Positions 10,896 through 21,776 are shown, counted from the stretch's first letter. The stretch: 64,000 nt of DNA from JBNKLG01 sp050292235 (GCA_050292235.1 JBNKLG010000003.1:1-64000); one strand, 5' to 3'. The notes: generated from the sequence alone by a model not told the origin. Translations and numbers: made by a program.

Positions 10896-12308
10896 ATGAA
10901 CGCTGTGTTGAACGACAACTTCACCGACTACAAAATCGCCGACATCAATCTGACCGGTTGGGGTCGCAGAGAGATCGCCATCGCCGAGACCGAGATGCCC
11001 GGCCTTATGGCTATCCGCGAAGAGTACGCCCAGAGCCAACCTCTCAAAGGTGCCCGTATTGCCGGCTCCCTGCACATGACCATCCAAACCGCCGTGCTCA
11101 TTGAGACCCTGACCGCCCTGGGTGCCGAGGTGCGCTGGGCCTCCTGCAACATCTTCTCGACCCAGGATCATGCTGCCGCCGCCATTGCGGCTGGAGGCAT
11201 CCCGGTGTTTGCGGTCAAGGGTGAAAGCCTGGAGGAGTATTGGGACTACACCCACAAGATCTTTGACTGGCCCGGTGAACAGGCCAACATGATCCTGGAT
11301 GACGGCGGTGATGCCACCCTGCTACTCCATCTGGGCACCCGTGCCGAGCAGGACCCCCGTGTCATCGCCAACCCCGGCAGCGAGGAGGAGATTGCCCTCT
11401 TTGCCGCCATCAAGGCAAAGCTCGCCACCGATCCGACTTGGTACTCCAGCCGCATCCAACTGATCAAGGGCGTGACCGAGGAGACCACCACCGGCGTGCA
11501 TCGCCTCTATCAGATGGCCGAAAAGGGTGAGCTCAAATTCCCTGCCATCAACGTCAACGACAGTGTCACCAAGTCCAAGTTCGACAACCTTTACGGCTGC
11601 CGCGAATCCCTGGTGGATGGTATCAAGCGTGCCACCGATGTGATGGTGGCAGGCAAGATCGCCGTGGTCTGTGGCTATGGCGACGTCGGCAAAGGCTCGG
11701 CTCAGGCCCTGCGCGCCCTCTCTGCCCAGGTCTGGATCACGGAAATCGACCCCATTTGTGCCTTGCAGGCCGCCATGGAAGGGTATCGTGTGGTGACCAT
11801 GGAGGAGGCCGCCCCGCTGGCCGACATCTTCGTCACCTGTACCGGCAACTATCACGTCATCGGCCACGACCACATGACTGCCATGAAGGATCAGGCCATC
11901 GTCTGCAACATCGGCCATTTCGATAACGAGATCGACGTTGCTTCCCTGGAAAAATACCAATGGGAGGAGATCAAACCCCAGGTAGATCACATCATCTTCC
12001 CCGACGGCAAGCGCATCATTCTGCTGGCCCAAGGTCGCTTGGTGAACCTGGGCTGCGCCACCGGCCACCCCAGCTATGTGATGTCCAGCTCCTTCGCCAA
12101 CCAGACCATCGCTCAGATCGAGCTCTTTACCCGCACGGACGAGTACCCGGTCGGTGTTTATACCCTGCCCAAGCACCTGGATGAAAAGGTGGCCCGTTTG
12201 CAGCTGAGAACCCTCAATGCCAACCTCACCACCCTGAGTCAGCAGCAGGCCGATTACATCGGCGTCCCGTTGGATGGCCCCTATAAGGCCAACCACTACC
12301 GCTACTGA
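10896..12308 (+). CDS. ahcY: S-adenosylhomocysteine hydrolase (adenosylhomocysteinase)
   Basis: Hydrolyses S-adenosylhomocysteine to adenosine and homocysteine, closing the methyl cycle. The 470 residues fit the long bacterial form. Motifs: '[16 protein letters not shown]' for substrate binding, the NAD Rossmann loop '[18 protein letters not shown]', '[14 protein letters not shown]' and the conserved C-terminal end '[10 protein letters not shown]'. AACGGAGAT provides the ribosome site. It lies directly behind the SAH riboswitch and is followed by a strong hairpin and metF. Confidence 0.97.
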   Translation: MNAVLNDNFTDYKIADINLTGWGRREIAIAETEMPGLMAIREEYAQSQPLKGARIAGSLHMTIQTAVLIETLTALGAEVRWASCNIFSTQDHAAAAIAAGGIPVFAVKGESLEEYWDYTHKIFDWPGEQANMILDDGGDATLLLHLGTRAEQDPRVIANPGSEEEIALFAAIKAKLATDPTWYSSRIQLIKGVTEETTTGVHRLYQMAEKGELKFPAINVNDSVTKSKFDNLYGCRESLVDGIKRATDVMVAGKIAVVCGYGDVGKGSAQALRALSAQVWITEIDPICALQAAMEGYRVVTMEEAAPLADIFVTCTGNYHVIGHDHMTAMKDQAIVCNIGHFDNEIDVASLEKYQWEEIKPQVDHIIFPDGKRIILLAQGRLVNLGCATGHPSYVMSSSFANQTIAQIELFTRTDEYPVGVYTLPKHLDEKVARLQLRTLNANLTTLSQQQADYIGVPLDGPYKANHYRY

Positions 12309-12317
12309 TGACCACCG

Positions 12318-12340
12318 GCCCGGCAGAGTCTCTGCCGGGC
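12318..12340 (+). terminator. Hairpin between ahcY and metF
   Basis: A perfect ten-base-pair stem, GCCCGGCAGA (12318-12327) and TCTGCCGGGC (12331-12340), with a three-base loop. The following TATT is a poor T-run, so this may be a leaky terminator or a 3'-end stabiliser that lowers metF relative to ahcY. Confidence 0.65.
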
Positions 12341-12362
12341 TATTCAAACCAGGGAAATCACC

Positions 12363-13193
12363 ATGCAACAACCGATCAGCATCGAGTTTTTTCCGCCCAA
12401 AACCCAGCCTGGAATGGACAAGCTTCAACGGGCTATGGCGGAGCTTTCCCCCCTTAACCCGGAATACGTCTCAGTCACCTATGGTGCCGGCGGGTCAACC
12501 CAAGCAGGCACTTTTGCCGTGGTAGACTGGCTGGTAGACCAAGGCATCGAGGTTGCACCGCACCTCTCCTGTATTGGCTCCAGCCGGACTGAAATCCTTG
12601 AAATTTTGCAGCGATATCGTGATCAGGGCATCCAGCGCCTAGTGGCTTTGCGCGGTGACCTGCCCTCTGGATCAGGCCTCGGTGGGCTGGGTGAACTGCG
12701 CTATGGCAACGAACTGGTCTCCCTGATTCGTGAAACTCAGAACGATCATTTCAGGATTGAAGTGGCGGCCTACCCCGAGTTTCACCCTCAGGCTCCTTCG
12801 GCGGAGGCAGATTTGTTGAATTTCCAGCGCAAAGTCGAGGCAGGGGCTCACGCAGCCATTACCCAGTACTTCTATAACGCCGATGCCTATTTCCACTTTG
12901 TACACCGTTGCCGTGATCTGGGACTGACGCTACCTATCGTCCCCGGCATTATGCCCATTACCAATTACAGCCAATTGGCCCGTTTTTCCGATAGCTGTGG
13001 GGCAGAGATTCCGCGCTGGCTCCGCAAGCAGCTGGAGGCCTTTGGTGATGACAGCAAACGCATTCGTACATTGGGCACTGAGGTGGTGGCGGATCTCTGC
13101 CGTCGTCTTCTCGACGGCGGCGCGCCCGGCCTACATTTCTACGCCATGAACCAATCTGCCCAGGTATTGGCCATCATGGAACGCTTGGGATAG
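12363..13193 (+). CDS. metF: 5,10-methylenetetrahydrofolate reductase
   Basis: A flavoprotein that reduces 5,10-methylene-THF to 5-methyl-THF, the methyl donor for methionine synthesis. 276 residues. The N-terminus 'ISIEFFPPKTQPGMDKL' carries the catalytic glutamate, followed by 'YVSVTYGAGGST', 'PHLSCIGSSR' and 'LVALRGDLP', the classical MetF barrel motifs. 'YNADAYFHFV' and 'VPGIMPI' occur in the second half. It works with metK and ahcY in the same group to complete the methyl cycle. Confidence 0.96.
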   Translation: MQQPISIEFFPPKTQPGMDKLQRAMAELSPLNPEYVSVTYGAGGSTQAGTFAVVDWLVDQGIEVAPHLSCIGSSRTEILEILQRYRDQGIQRLVALRGDLPSGSGLGGLGELRYGNELVSLIRETQNDHFRIEVAAYPEFHPQAPSAEADLLNFQRKVEAGAHAAITQYFYNADAYFHFVHRCRDLGLTLPIVPGIMPITNYSQLARFSDSCGAEIPRWLRKQLEAFGDDSKRIRTLGTEVVADLCRRLLDGGAPGLHFYAMNQSAQVLAIMERLG

Positions 13194-13205
13194 CAAGGTG
13201 GTTAT

Positions 13206-13946
13206 GTGGGCAGCGTACGCATTTATACCCAACAGCCCCTTCAAGTCGGAAACAAGATAGGGCTGGAATCCGGCCCGTGTCGCCATCTGATCCAGGTACT
13301 GCGACTGCGGCCCGGTGGGACCTTCTCACTGTTTAACGGTGATGGCCATGACTATAGAGTCAAACTCATTGCGACTGATCGCAAAGATTGCCAAGTCCAA
13401 ATTTTGACCCAAGGCCCCACCGAACCCCCGCCGCCCTTTGAGATCGAATTGGCTATTGGCATCTCCCGTGGAGAGCGAATGGATTTCGCCCTGCAAAAGG
13501 CGGTTGAACTGGGTGTCACCCGAATACAGCCACTGGTAACAGAGCGCACCCAAGGCCGTTTGAGCAAAGAGCGCATGGACAAACGCCACCCCCATTGGCA
13601 ACAAATCGTTTGGAGCGCCTGCGAACAGTCCGGCCGACGCCTCCTGCCCCAACTTGAACCGAGCCGTGAACTGGAAAACTATCTCGAACGATCAGAGCAT
13701 GATGGCGTCAGTCTGCTGCTACATCCAGATGCAAGTGCCAGCCTGATTGATCTAGCCATACCCCAGAAATCAATACGCCTTCTCAGTGGACCGGAGGGCG
13801 GATTCACCAAGAGCGAAGTGGAGCGGGTGTTGTCTATGGGCTTTCAAGGTATCCGGCTTGGCCAGCGTATCCTGCGCACAGAGACTGCGCCACTGGCAGC
13901 ACTAGCCGCCATCCAGACGCTCTGGGGTGACTTTCGAAACCTTTAG
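13206..13946 (+). CDS. rsmE: 16S rRNA m3U1498 methyltransferase RsmE
   Basis: A SPOUT-fold enzyme that methylates N3 of U1498 in 16S rRNA. 246 residues. The SAM-binding knot region is 'LSGPEGGFTKSEVERVLSMGF' and then 'RLGQRILRTETAPLAALAAI' at the C-terminus; 'DFALQKAVELGVTRIQPLVTERTQ' is also typical. The start is GTG at 13206, supported by AAGGTGG at 13195-13201. It lies 12 bases after metF and probably shares its transcript. The methyl-cycle context fits a SAM-using enzyme. Confidence 0.94.
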   Translation: MGSVRIYTQQPLQVGNKIGLESGPCRHLIQVLRLRPGGTFSLFNGDGHDYRVKLIATDRKDCQVQILTQGPTEPPPPFEIELAIGISRGERMDFALQKAVELGVTRIQPLVTERTQGRLSKERMDKRHPHWQQIVWSACEQSGRRLLPQLEPSRELENYLERSEHDGVSLLLHPDASASLIDLAIPQKSIRLLSGPEGGFTKSEVERVLSMGFQGIRLGQRILRTETAPLAALAAIQTLWGDFRNL

Positions 13947-13955
13947 AATAAGAAA

Positions 13956-14456
13956 TCAGGAATTCAGAATCCGATGCACATCCATGGCATCGCGAATCTC
14001 TATGGATAGCGCATCAAGATCTGGCACCCAAAAGGCCTCTCCATCCAACTGTCCACTTGCCAAAATGTAATCCGAACTCACCGGTCCGGCTGCAGGCGAC
14101 AGATTATCCTGATGAACATGCACCAAACGAGGAATCCCAGCTGAAACCAGCCCTAAATAGGGCACCTGCTGAAGCTTCATCCCGTAAAGCGCAACGATAC
14201 GAGCACGGCGCCCGGGCTCTAACTGGTCGGCAGCCATCAGGGTCTCCCATGACATCAGTGGCAAAGCAACCCAACGCCAATCAACCAAACCCAGAAACCA
14301 GTCTGGACCCGCATCAATGGACTCTGGCGGGCGATAATCGATAACCTCTGCAATCAAAGAGTGGGGCAACAGAACTCGCCCACCCCGTAAGGGGATGAGC
14401 ATACAACGGACCCACTCTTCATTCTCCGTCCGTTCAAGCAGCACCGAATCCATCAT
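13956..14456 (-). CDS. chpC: ChpC-like CheW-domain adaptor
   Basis: A 166-residue CheW-like protein ('MLIPLRGGRVLLPHSLIAEVIDYRPPESID', 'WFLGLVDWRWVALPLMSW'). CheW domains link chemoreceptors to the CheA-type kinase. It is the last gene of the Pil-Chp operon, and its ATG overlaps the chpA stop (ATGA), implying translational coupling. In Pseudomonas aeruginosa ChpC occupies the corresponding end of the cluster. ChpC there is an auxiliary CheW, secondary to PilI. Confidence 0.85.
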   Translation of the reverse strand: MMDSVLLERTENEEWVRCMLIPLRGGRVLLPHSLIAEVIDYRPPESIDAGPDWFLGLVDWRWVALPLMSWETLMAADQLEPGRRARIVALYGMKLQQVPYLGLVSAGIPRLVHVHQDNLSPAAGPVSSDYILASGQLDGEAFWVPDLDALSIEIRDAMDVHRILNS

Positions 14457-17400
14457 GATGCCCCTCCTGGTAACAGAGAACGAATGCTCTCAAGCAATTG
14501 GGCCTCCTGATAGGGCTTGCCCAAATAGATATTCACACCTAAATCCAGCGCGTGCTGACGGTGTTTTTCACCAGATCGGGAGGTAATCATAATGATAGGG
14601 ATGCGACGCAACTCCGGATCGTTTCTGATGTGCTGGGTCAGTTCATAGCCATCCATGCGGGGCATTTCCACATCCAGCAACATCACATGTGGTATGGTCT
14701 CCTGCAACACAGCAATGGCATCCACACCATCCTTTGCGGTAACCACATTCATATTGTTTCTATCCAGCAAACGACTGGTAACCTTACGCACCGTTATCGA
14801 ATCATCCACCACCATAATGGTTGGTTTCTCAATGACCTTGGCAACTTCTGGCTTGGTCGCCAAGCGATCTTGGTGCAGACTGGATAGGCGCACCAGACCC
14901 GCCACATCCAGAATCAATGCCACCCGGCCATCCCCAAGGATGGTGCCGCCAGTAATCCAACGCACAGTACCCAGTTGTCGTCCTACGGGTTTCACCACAA
15001 TTTCACGACTACCCAACATCTGGTCAACCTGGATCGCCATCCGCTGCTCACCATGGCGCACCAACAACAAGGGATACCAACGAAGGTGCTCTGACAGGAA
15101 ATCAGAATCAGGGGTGACGAACCCCAGCATTTCTCCCAAATACTGCACCCGATAATCATTACCTGCGTAGGTCACATGATCTTTCTCACCACGATAACAA
15201 GCTGATAAATCGGCCTGGGGTAAGCGCATCACCCCTTCAATGCTGGCATGGGGAATAGCAAAAACATCATCCAGAACCCGCACCAAAAGGGCCTCAGACA
15301 AAGAAAGTGCCAGTGGCAGGCGAATATCAAACCGCGTCCCTTGGCCGCTTTTGGATTGTATGCCCAGGGTACCACCCAGTTGTTTCACCTCGCTGGCCAC
15401 CACATCCATGCCAACGCCACGGCCCGCCACCTGCGTGACCTGAGCAGCCGTGGTAAAGCCAGGCTCTAGCAAAAACTGGATCAGGTCATTATCAGAAAGC
15501 TGCGCTGACTCATTCATCAAGCCACGCTCCAGAGCGCGACGGCGCACCGCTTCCAGATTAATGCCAGCACCATCATCAATGATCGAAATCTGAATATCTT
15601 TGCCTTCTCGGGCCAATCCCAAACGAATCTTTCCCGTTGGCAGTTTGCCTGCTTGGATACGCTGCTCCGCTGGCTCGATACCATGGGCAATAGCATTGCG
15701 GAGAATATGTTCCAAAGGCGCAGTGATACGATCCAGTACCGTGCGGTCGAGTTCGGTCCTCTCGCCATCTACCTCCAATATGGCGTCTTTGCCCAAAGAG
15801 CCCGCTGTCTGTCGCACCAAACGCTTCAGCTTAGTGGTGGTCTGGGCAAAGGAGATCATTCGAGTATGCAGGAGTCCTTCCTGCAGATCCTGCGCCAAAC
15901 GCGACTGTTGTAACAACAGGGTCCCGGTGGTGCGATTGGTCTCGCTGATGGACTCCCTAAGACTGAGCAGATCGTTTACCGTTTCTGCCAAACTGCGGGA
16001 TACCTGCTGAATGGTCGAAAAACGATCCAGCTCCAGGGGATCAAAACCGACATTATCAGCCACCCCAGGATGCCGATCCCCCTCATCAGCACGGACATAG
16101 CGATAGAGAATCTGGGCTTCAGTCTCCATCTCCAGTTGGCGCAATTGCCCACGTAGACGTTCTACAGTCTGGCCCAATTCCATCAGGTTGAAATCAATAT
16201 CACTGGCCTGCTGATCTAATCGGGTCCGATAAATATTGATTTCACCGATATGGTTAACCATCCGATCAAGCTGATCGGCTCTGACTCGTACAATTTCGCG
16301 TTTGAGTTTGGAGGTTGCTGAGCCAGTCTTTTCCATAACAACAGCATCCATCGGAGCAGATTTTGCCGCTATGGAGGAATCGTCGAACTCTCCCTCATCA
16401 ACCGAAGGTTCAAGCTTAGTATCAAAGCGTGAGTCTGGCTCAAAATCCGTTTCAAACTTTGAGTCGGACTCGAAATCCGCCTCAAATTTGGAATCAGGAT
16501 CAAAATCGGTCGTAAAGCGCGACTCCACACTCGAATCAGCATCGAACTCTGATGCTGCTATCGGGGGCTCAGGCTCAACAGAGCCTTCCAGATCAGTCGC
16601 CGGCTCCACTTCATCTGGGGGGGGAGGTTCCTTTACATCACTTAGGCTTCCCTGCCATTTGTGCTCCCCCCGTTTCGCGCCCTCCAAGGCTTGTATCCAT
16701 CGTCGACTGGGAGGGACCCTGCCACTTTTCCCTAATGTTTCTATCTGTAACATAAGGTGATCAGCCACCTGCCTGGCCAAAGCCAGCACCTCCTCGCCCA
16801 GCTCCAGCTTTCCTTGCTCTATCTCCATAAAAAAGGATTCGTAAGCATGACTCAGATCACCAATCTGCATCACGCCTGCCAAACGGGAAGAGCCTTTTAG
16901 GGTATGAAGTACCCGTTTCAGTCCGCCTAATTCATCGGTACCATCAGGCCTGGCCATCCATTCCTGCAATGAGCCTTCCATAGATTCGGACAACTCCTGA
17001 GCTTCCTCGAGGAATATCTCCAGAGTTTCCTGGTCTTCGCCCTCAATATCTTCAAGGGCGGTATCATCAGTGGTAGTGGTTTCGGACATGGAACTGGACT
17101 CCAATACATGCACGCGGCCAGATGCTGGCGAAGGCGCATCCTGCGCCGAGTTCGAAGTGGTGGTTTCGTTTTCGTTGGATTTACGGAACTCAGTAATAGC
17201 GGTATGTTCCGCCTCTAGCGCAGACTGCCGTGACTGGAGTTCGACCAACGTCTCCCGCCAGTCCGGTAATCCTGCACCAATCACATTGATGGCACCCAGC
17301 ATCTCTGCCAGACCAACTCGACTTGCCTGTAATAATTCCAAATCAGGTGTTTGCAAACTCAAACCACGATCTCGCATGGCCAAACAGAAGCTGGCAGCAG

Positions 17401-20146
17401 CGCCTGTCAGACGAGCCATGGGCAACACCTTATTTTTGTTGGCCAATGCAGTTAGCTGGCCAAGGGGTCTCAGCAACTCATTTTGCACCAAAGGATCAGG
17501 CTCACTCTGGACCTGTTCCAAGAAACTGGCTACCTGATCCAACCACCCCTGAGCTTGAGATATGAATTCAGCTTGGGCATCAACAGGCATCTCTATAGGG
17601 GCCTTTGGTTGAGCTCTATCATTCAGAGCATCATCAACTGCCTGCAATTCCGCGGCATCAAACTCCAATCTGCCTTTGGAACCCTGGGCCTGGGCATCAT
17701 CCTCTCCCCAGTAAGTCGGAGCCCCAGCACTCATCTGCTCTTCTGGCTCATCCGTATCAAGTTTTGGCTCAACCCAGTCTTCTGGCAACTCCAGGGTTAT
17801 CTCATCGTCAGGTTCAGCCCCATCAGCCAATACGCTGGCGCGTTGAATCAGTCTTTCACAAACTGATGATGGCGCCTCACCTTTTAACTCGGCCTGAACC
17901 AAATCCGGTAATTGAACCAATGCCGCCTGTAGCAATTGGTCAAGCGAATCATTTGGCCTCAAACCACCTTCAATCACCTTATTCAGTAGATTTTCCAGCG
18001 CCCAGGAGAAATCACCAATTCTCTCCAAACCAACCAAACGGCTGCTGCCCTTCAGGGTGTGAAACGAACGGCGAATGCGGGTCAGCGCCTCTTGGTCATT
18101 CTTATTGGCAATCCATTGAGGGGCTAATTCCTGGATAACCACCAACTCCTCAAGGGCCTCTTCTTGAAATATTTCCAGAATTTCGCTGTCCTGCTCTCCG
18201 GTCGGCTGATCTATCCTGACCGGCCCCCCCGCTTCTGCCTCTTTGTCAGATGCTCCAAATAGTGAGAGTGGGGATTCAACAGGATCCAGTGTGGAAACCT
18301 CTACTTCAGAGGTATCAGCCTGATCATCTGAAGGCGGGTTCTGAAAAAGGCTTTCATCGATTTGTCCAGACTCAGTATCTGACTCCTTGGGCACAGCCTC
18401 AAGCTCAATCTCCTCTTCGACCGCCTCATCCTGAGAAATCACTGCCTCCAAAACAACAGCAGTGGGTACAAATTCTGATTCGACAGAAAGTTCCGGCAAC
18501 TCTACTGGAGCCAGCTGCCTCAGATCCTGCATGGCTTGCCGAGCGTGGCCGATGATTTTTTCCTCCAATCCCAAATCCTGAAGAATGGATTCCATAAGAT
18601 ATTCCATACTGGCAATACCATCCGCCATTCGGTTCAGCTCTTCGCCCTGAGGCACTCCTTCAACTAACAACCGGTGCTCAATATAATCCCGAATCGACTG
18701 GGTGAGAGCCGCCACTGAATTCATACGCGCCACGACCAGAACGTTGGTGGTCATGGATAGACGATCCATCGGCGAGTTCAATACAGTCTTATCGGTGTCA
18801 TCAGACAGAAATGCTTCTATGCCAACACGCACCTGAACCAATTCTTCCAGACACTCTCTGACCACAGCCAATAACATCGGATCACGGGCAGGGATCAGCT
18901 GCTTTTGCCGTTGAACCTGATTCCCACTGGCATAGCTGAGACTGGTTACTGCAGACTCAACCGCCAACACTCGCTCTGCCAAATCCAAGAGCTTCGGATC
19001 GTCCGGAGGGGCATCTGTCTGCCAACTGGCCACCTCGGCAGCGGTTTTTTTCAGCTGCTGACGCTCATCTCCCAGCCCTAACATACCCAAAGTATCCGCC
19101 AGCTTACCCAGATCCTGAGCAATTGCAGTCACATCGGAGGACTCTTCCCGTAAAAAATCGTCAACCCCTTCCTTAATCCGGGCCAGATCTTCCTGTACAG
19201 CCTGGGATACTGAGTCCATCAACCCCTGACTCAACCCAGCAGATTCCGCACCTTCCTCAACGGGTGCCAGCATAGTCAGTTCAAAATGTTCCCGAATTGC
19301 TAAAGCACGCGCCTCACCTTCTGAAGTGGACTGAGAAACATAGAACAAGAGATTTTTAAACAATTCGGTGTGCGGCGTCTCCGCCACAGTGCCTTCACCC
19401 TGTTCAATGACCCGTTTGATTTCCTGATCCACCCGGGCCATAAGGCGTTTGATCGCCACCGTGGATTCCAGCCCTCCCAGCAAAATCGCTTCCAGCATGG
19501 CAGCTGCTGACTGAAACAGCCATCGTACCAAAGAGAGACCCGCGGCTTCAGACAGCTCGTCAAACACCTGTCTAACCTGTCGAATCCCATCCGTTGGCGG
19601 TGACTGGCGGAACCACATCAGCAAGCTACGATGGAATTGCGGACGCAGGCGACGCGCCAAGAGAGGCAGTGACCCATTCGCCTCAGCCTTTGGATCGTGC
19701 AACTGTAGCAACTGCTGCTCAAGATCAGGACCAAAAAGCGACAGCTCGGTCACCAGGGGCGCATCACGGCAAGCGCGTAAGTCGTTAAGTCGAGCCAGCT
19801 GATTGAGTGGGGAATCCAGGGAGCCACTCTGGATACGATCCAGCTCTTCAGGCACCCGAGCCAGAGCGAGCATCAAGGCCTCTGCCGCTTCAGCCTCACG
19901 GGAGAGCTCATGACGTCCTAACGCCTGAACCAGAATGCCGATCTCCTCCACCAGCATAGCCACGCCAAACAACTGCAAAAGCTGGAGGGTATTGAAGAGC
20001 TGATGCAGAAATCCACCACAGGCTTCGATCTGAGCTTGGGCTTCAGAATCGAGGGTGAACTCCTCTAGCGCCTCCTGCGCACGATGCACCAATCCATCAA
20101 GATCGGCACGTATCCATTTGATGTAGCTCTCGTTGAGTGTGGCCAT
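14453..20146 (-). CDS. chpA: ChpA-type hybrid histidine kinase of the type IV pilus chemosensory system
   Basis: A 1,897-residue CheA-like hybrid that controls type IV pilus twitching in relatives. Its N-terminal ~600 residues are helical and resemble degenerate Hpt/FimL-like domains. Two canonical Hpt motifs follow, 'FHTLKGSSRLVG' near residue 694 and 'LHTLKGSSRLAG' near residue 1082. The kinase core has the N box 'LEHILRNAIAHGIEP', G1 'DDGAGI' near 1525 and G2 'GRGVGMDVV'. A CheW-like domain and a C-terminal receiver follow, with the phospho-acceptor in 'LLDVEMPRMDGYE' near residue 1823. The length is less than the roughly 2,470 of P. aeruginosa ChpA, with fewer Hpt modules. An acidic tandem repeat lies at about residues 1200-1240. 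Confidence 0.95.
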   Translation of the reverse strand: MATLNESYIKWIRADLDGLVHRAQEALEEFTLDSEAQAQIEACGGFLHQLFNTLQLLQLFGVAMLVEEIGILVQALGRHELSREAEAAEALMLALARVPEELDRIQSGSLDSPLNQLARLNDLRACRDAPLVTELSLFGPDLEQQLLQLHDPKAEANGSLPLLARRLRPQFHRSLLMWFRQSPPTDGIRQVRQVFDELSEAAGLSLVRWLFQSAAAMLEAILLGGLESTVAIKRLMARVDQEIKRVIEQGEGTVAETPHTELFKNLLFYVSQSTSEGEARALAIREHFELTMLAPVEEGAESAGLSQGLMDSVSQAVQEDLARIKEGVDDFLREESSDVTAIAQDLGKLADTLGMLGLGDERQQLKKTAAEVASWQTDAPPDDPKLLDLAERVLAVESAVTSLSYASGNQVQRQKQLIPARDPMLLAVVRECLEELVQVRVGIEAFLSDDTDKTVLNSPMDRLSMTTNVLVVARMNSVAALTQSIRDYIEHRLLVEGVPQGEELNRMADGIASMEYLMESILQDLGLEEKIIGHARQAMQDLRQLAPVELPELSVESEFVPTAVVLEAVISQDEAVEEEIELEAVPKESDTESGQIDESLFQNPPSDDQADTSEVEVSTLDPVESPLSLFGASDKEAEAGGPVRIDQPTGEQDSEILEIFQEEALEELVVIQELAPQWIANKNDQEALTRIRRSFHTLKGSSRLVGLERIGDFSWALENLLNKVIEGGLRPNDSLDQLLQAALVQLPDLVQAELKGEAPSSVCERLIQRASVLADGAEPDDEITLELPEDWVEPKLDTDEPEEQMSAGAPTYWGEDDAQAQGSKGRLEFDAAELQAVDDALNDRAQPKAPIEMPVDAQAEFISQAQGWLDQVASFLEQVQSEPDPLVQNELLRPLGQLTALANKNKVLPMARLTGAAASFCLAMRDRGLSLQTPDLELLQASRVGLAEMLGAINVIGAGLPDWRETLVELQSRQSALEAEHTAITEFRKSNENETTTSNSAQDAPSPASGRVHVLESSSMSETTTTDDTALEDIEGEDQETLEIFLEEAQELSESMEGSLQEWMARPDGTDELGGLKRVLHTLKGSSRLAGVMQIGDLSHAYESFFMEIEQGKLELGEEVLALARQVADHLMLQIETLGKSGRVPPSRRWIQALEGAKRGEHKWQGSLSDVKEPPPPDEVEPATDLEGSVEPEPPIAASEFDADSSVESRFTTDFDPDSKFEADFESDSKFETDFEPDSRFDTKLEPSVDEGEFDDSSIAAKSAPMDAVVMEKTGSATSKLKREIVRVRADQLDRMVNHIGEINIYRTRLDQQASDIDFNLMELGQTVERLRGQLRQLEMETEAQILYRYVRADEGDRHPGVADNVGFDPLELDRFSTIQQVSRSLAETVNDLLSLRESISETNRTTGTLLLQQSRLAQDLQEGLLHTRMISFAQTTTKLKRLVRQTAGSLGKDAILEVDGERTELDRTVLDRITAPLEHILRNAIAHGIEPAEQRIQAGKLPTGKIRLGLAREGKDIQISIIDDGAGINLEAVRRRALERGLMNESAQLSDNDLIQFLLEPGFTTAAQVTQVAGRGVGMDVVASEVKQLGGTLGIQSKSGQGTRFDIRLPLALSLSEALLVRVLDDVFAIPHASIEGVMRLPQADLSACYRGEKDHVTYAGNDYRVQYLGEMLGFVTPDSDFLSEHLRWYPLLLVRHGEQRMAIQVDQMLGSREIVVKPVGRQLGTVRWITGGTILGDGRVALILDVAGLVRLSSLHQDRLATKPEVAKVIEKPTIMVVDDSITVRKVTSRLLDRNNMNVVTAKDGVDAIAVLQETIPHVMLLDVEMPRMDGYELTQHIRNDPELRRIPIIMITSRSGEKHRQHALDLGVNIYLGKPYQEAQLLESIRSLLPGGAS
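16423..16542 (-). repeat. Four degenerate 30-bp tandem repeats inside chpA
   Basis: Four consecutive 30-base units (16423-16452, 16453-16482, 16483-16512, 16513-16542) encode acidic ten-residue repeats of the type DFDPDSKFEA / DFESDSKFET / DFEPDSRFDT. They lie in the linker between the last Hpt domain and the CheA dimerisation/kinase part. The repeat is in frame, so copy number could vary without disrupting the kinase. Confidence 0.85.
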
Positions 20147-20156
20147 TCAGTCACTC

Positions 20157-21776
20157 TTAGTCAGGCAAACGGAAGCCGTCTACTGAGCTTTGCAACTGAT
20201 TGGCAATCTCTACCAGAGCCCCGATGGAGAGTGAGGTCTGATTCGTACCTTCTGAGGTCTGGCGAGAAATGTTTTCTACCTCGATCATTCCGTTGTTGAT
20301 TTCGTTTGCCATGGCGGACTGAATTTTGGCCACCTTGGCAATCTGATGGGTACTTTTGGCCAAATATTTGGATACGGTCTCGATCTCACCCAACGCATCA
20401 CCAGATTTCTCCGCCAGCGAGGCCATTTTCACCACTCCAGAGGTGGTGGTTTCCATGGAACTAACCGCCTCGTTAGTATCTGTTTGGATAGTTCGCACCA
20501 GGGCCTCAATCTGCTTGGTCGCTTTACCGGAACGTTCAGCCAGGCGCTGTACTTCGTCAGCAACCACCGCAAAACCGCGACCTGCTTCACCTGCCATGGC
20601 AGCTTGCATGGCCGCGTTCAATGCCAGGATATTGGTTTGGTCAGCGATATCGTCGATCAGTTCCACGATATCACCGATTTCCTGGGAGCTTTCACCCAGT
20701 CGCTTAATACGTTTTGCTGTATCTTGAATCTGTTCCCGAATGCCATCCATACCAGAAATTGTGTTTCGCACCGAGGCGGTACCATTGGCTGCCACCTCCA
20801 CCGAACGGCGAGCCACCTCTGCTGACTGGGCCGCTTCCTTGGACATAGAGTCGGCAGAACCGGACATCTGATGGATAGACTCTGACAGACCTTTGATTTG
20901 ACCCACCTGATGATCACTGGCCGAGGTCAGTCTGGCCGCCGTATCCTGACTCTCTTTGGCAAAGGTAGACACCAAACCAACAGTTTCGTTGATGCGCGTC
21001 ACCAGGGTACGCAAGGCCTCTACAGCGTAGTTAATGGCGTCTGCAATGGCATCGGTGAAGTCACCGTTGATTTGTGCTTCCACAGTGAGGTCGCCATCCG
21101 CCAAGCCCTCCATCTCCTCCAGCAGGCGCATAATGGCCTCCTGGTTACGGCTTTCAATGTCCTTGGCAGATTGCACATTGACTTCAGGTTTTCTCAATAG
21201 CAACAAACCAGAGATGATCATCAAAACCAAAACGCCTCCTGCCAGCATCAGCAAGGTCGGCATGCTCAGCAATCCACCGGCGGCCTGCCCTTTTTTTGCA
21301 GCCAGGCTATTGGCCAAACGGGTCAACTCCTCGGCTGCAACCGCCACAGCATCTGCTGAAGTCCGTACAGCAGGTTCAGGTTCTTGGGCATACCCGGGGA
21401 AATCTTGCTGGAGCAAGATCAGATCCAACTGTTCCCGCAGCTTATCCCACGCCGCCCCCAAAGTTTCTCTCCCTTCGGGGTCCGAGTCAGCGACAGCTTG
21501 ACGTAGTTTACCCACTGCTGTTTCCAGCTCGCCCCTCAGATTCGTCAACTGAGTGGCCCGATCCACATTCATGCCACTAAAAAGCACTTCAAGGGACAAT
21601 TTCGCCGAAGACTGCGCCAGCACGGGTACTGAAGTGCCTTGCCCTCCCGCAAAGCCCTGGGGAGAAATGGAAAGAAATACCCAAACAAAAACGGCCAACA
21701 CAATGAGGGCAAGCCCAACAAAAACCTTGGCCATGGGATTTCGGCCAGATCCTTTCTTCTTCTGCGATAGTGACAT
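20157..21776 (-). CDS. pilJ: PilJ-like methyl-accepting chemotaxis protein
   Basis: A 539-residue inner-membrane chemoreceptor of the Pil-Chp system. The first membrane segment is at about residues 18-38, a periplasmic region of about 130 residues follows, and the second segment ('[20 protein letters not shown]') is near residues 172-192. The cytoplasmic signalling domain has the conserved hairpin tip '[41 protein letters not shown]'-type sequence. P. aeruginosa PilJ is roughly 140 residues longer, so the sensory part here looks reduced. GGGGAG precedes the ATG. chpA follows 10 bases after the stop. Confidence 0.92.
   Translation of the reverse strand: MSLSQKKKGSGRNPMAKVFVGLALIVLAVFVWVFLSISPQGFAGGQGTSVPVLAQSSAKLSLEVLFSGMNVDRATQLTNLRGELETAVGKLRQAVADSDPEGRETLGAAWDKLREQLDLILLQQDFPGYAQEPEPAVRTSADAVAVAAEELTRLANSLAAKKGQAAGGLLSMPTLLMLAGGVLVLMIISGLLLLRKPEVNVQSAKDIESRNQEAIMRLLEEMEGLADGDLTVEAQINGDFTDAIADAINYAVEALRTLVTRINETVGLVSTFAKESQDTAARLTSASDHQVGQIKGLSESIHQMSGSADSMSKEAAQSAEVARRSVEVAANGTASVRNTISGMDGIREQIQDTAKRIKRLGESSQEIGDIVELIDDIADQTNILALNAAMQAAMAGEAGRGFAVVADEVQRLAERSGKATKQIEALVRTIQTDTNEAVSSMETTTSGVVKMASLAEKSGDALGEIETVSKYLAKSTHQIAKVAKIQSAMANEINNGMIEVENISRQTSEGTNQTSLSIGALVEIANQLQSSVDGFRLPD

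Noticed and set aside
11322..12428. 368-codon minus-strand open frame opposite ahcY
   Set aside because: Shadow of ahcY; the plus strand is a full-length SAH hydrolase with all motifs.
16423..16542. Tandem 30-bp units considered as a CRISPR or intergenic repeat
   Set aside because: They are degenerate, contiguous without spacers and in frame within chpA, so they are protein-coding repeats.
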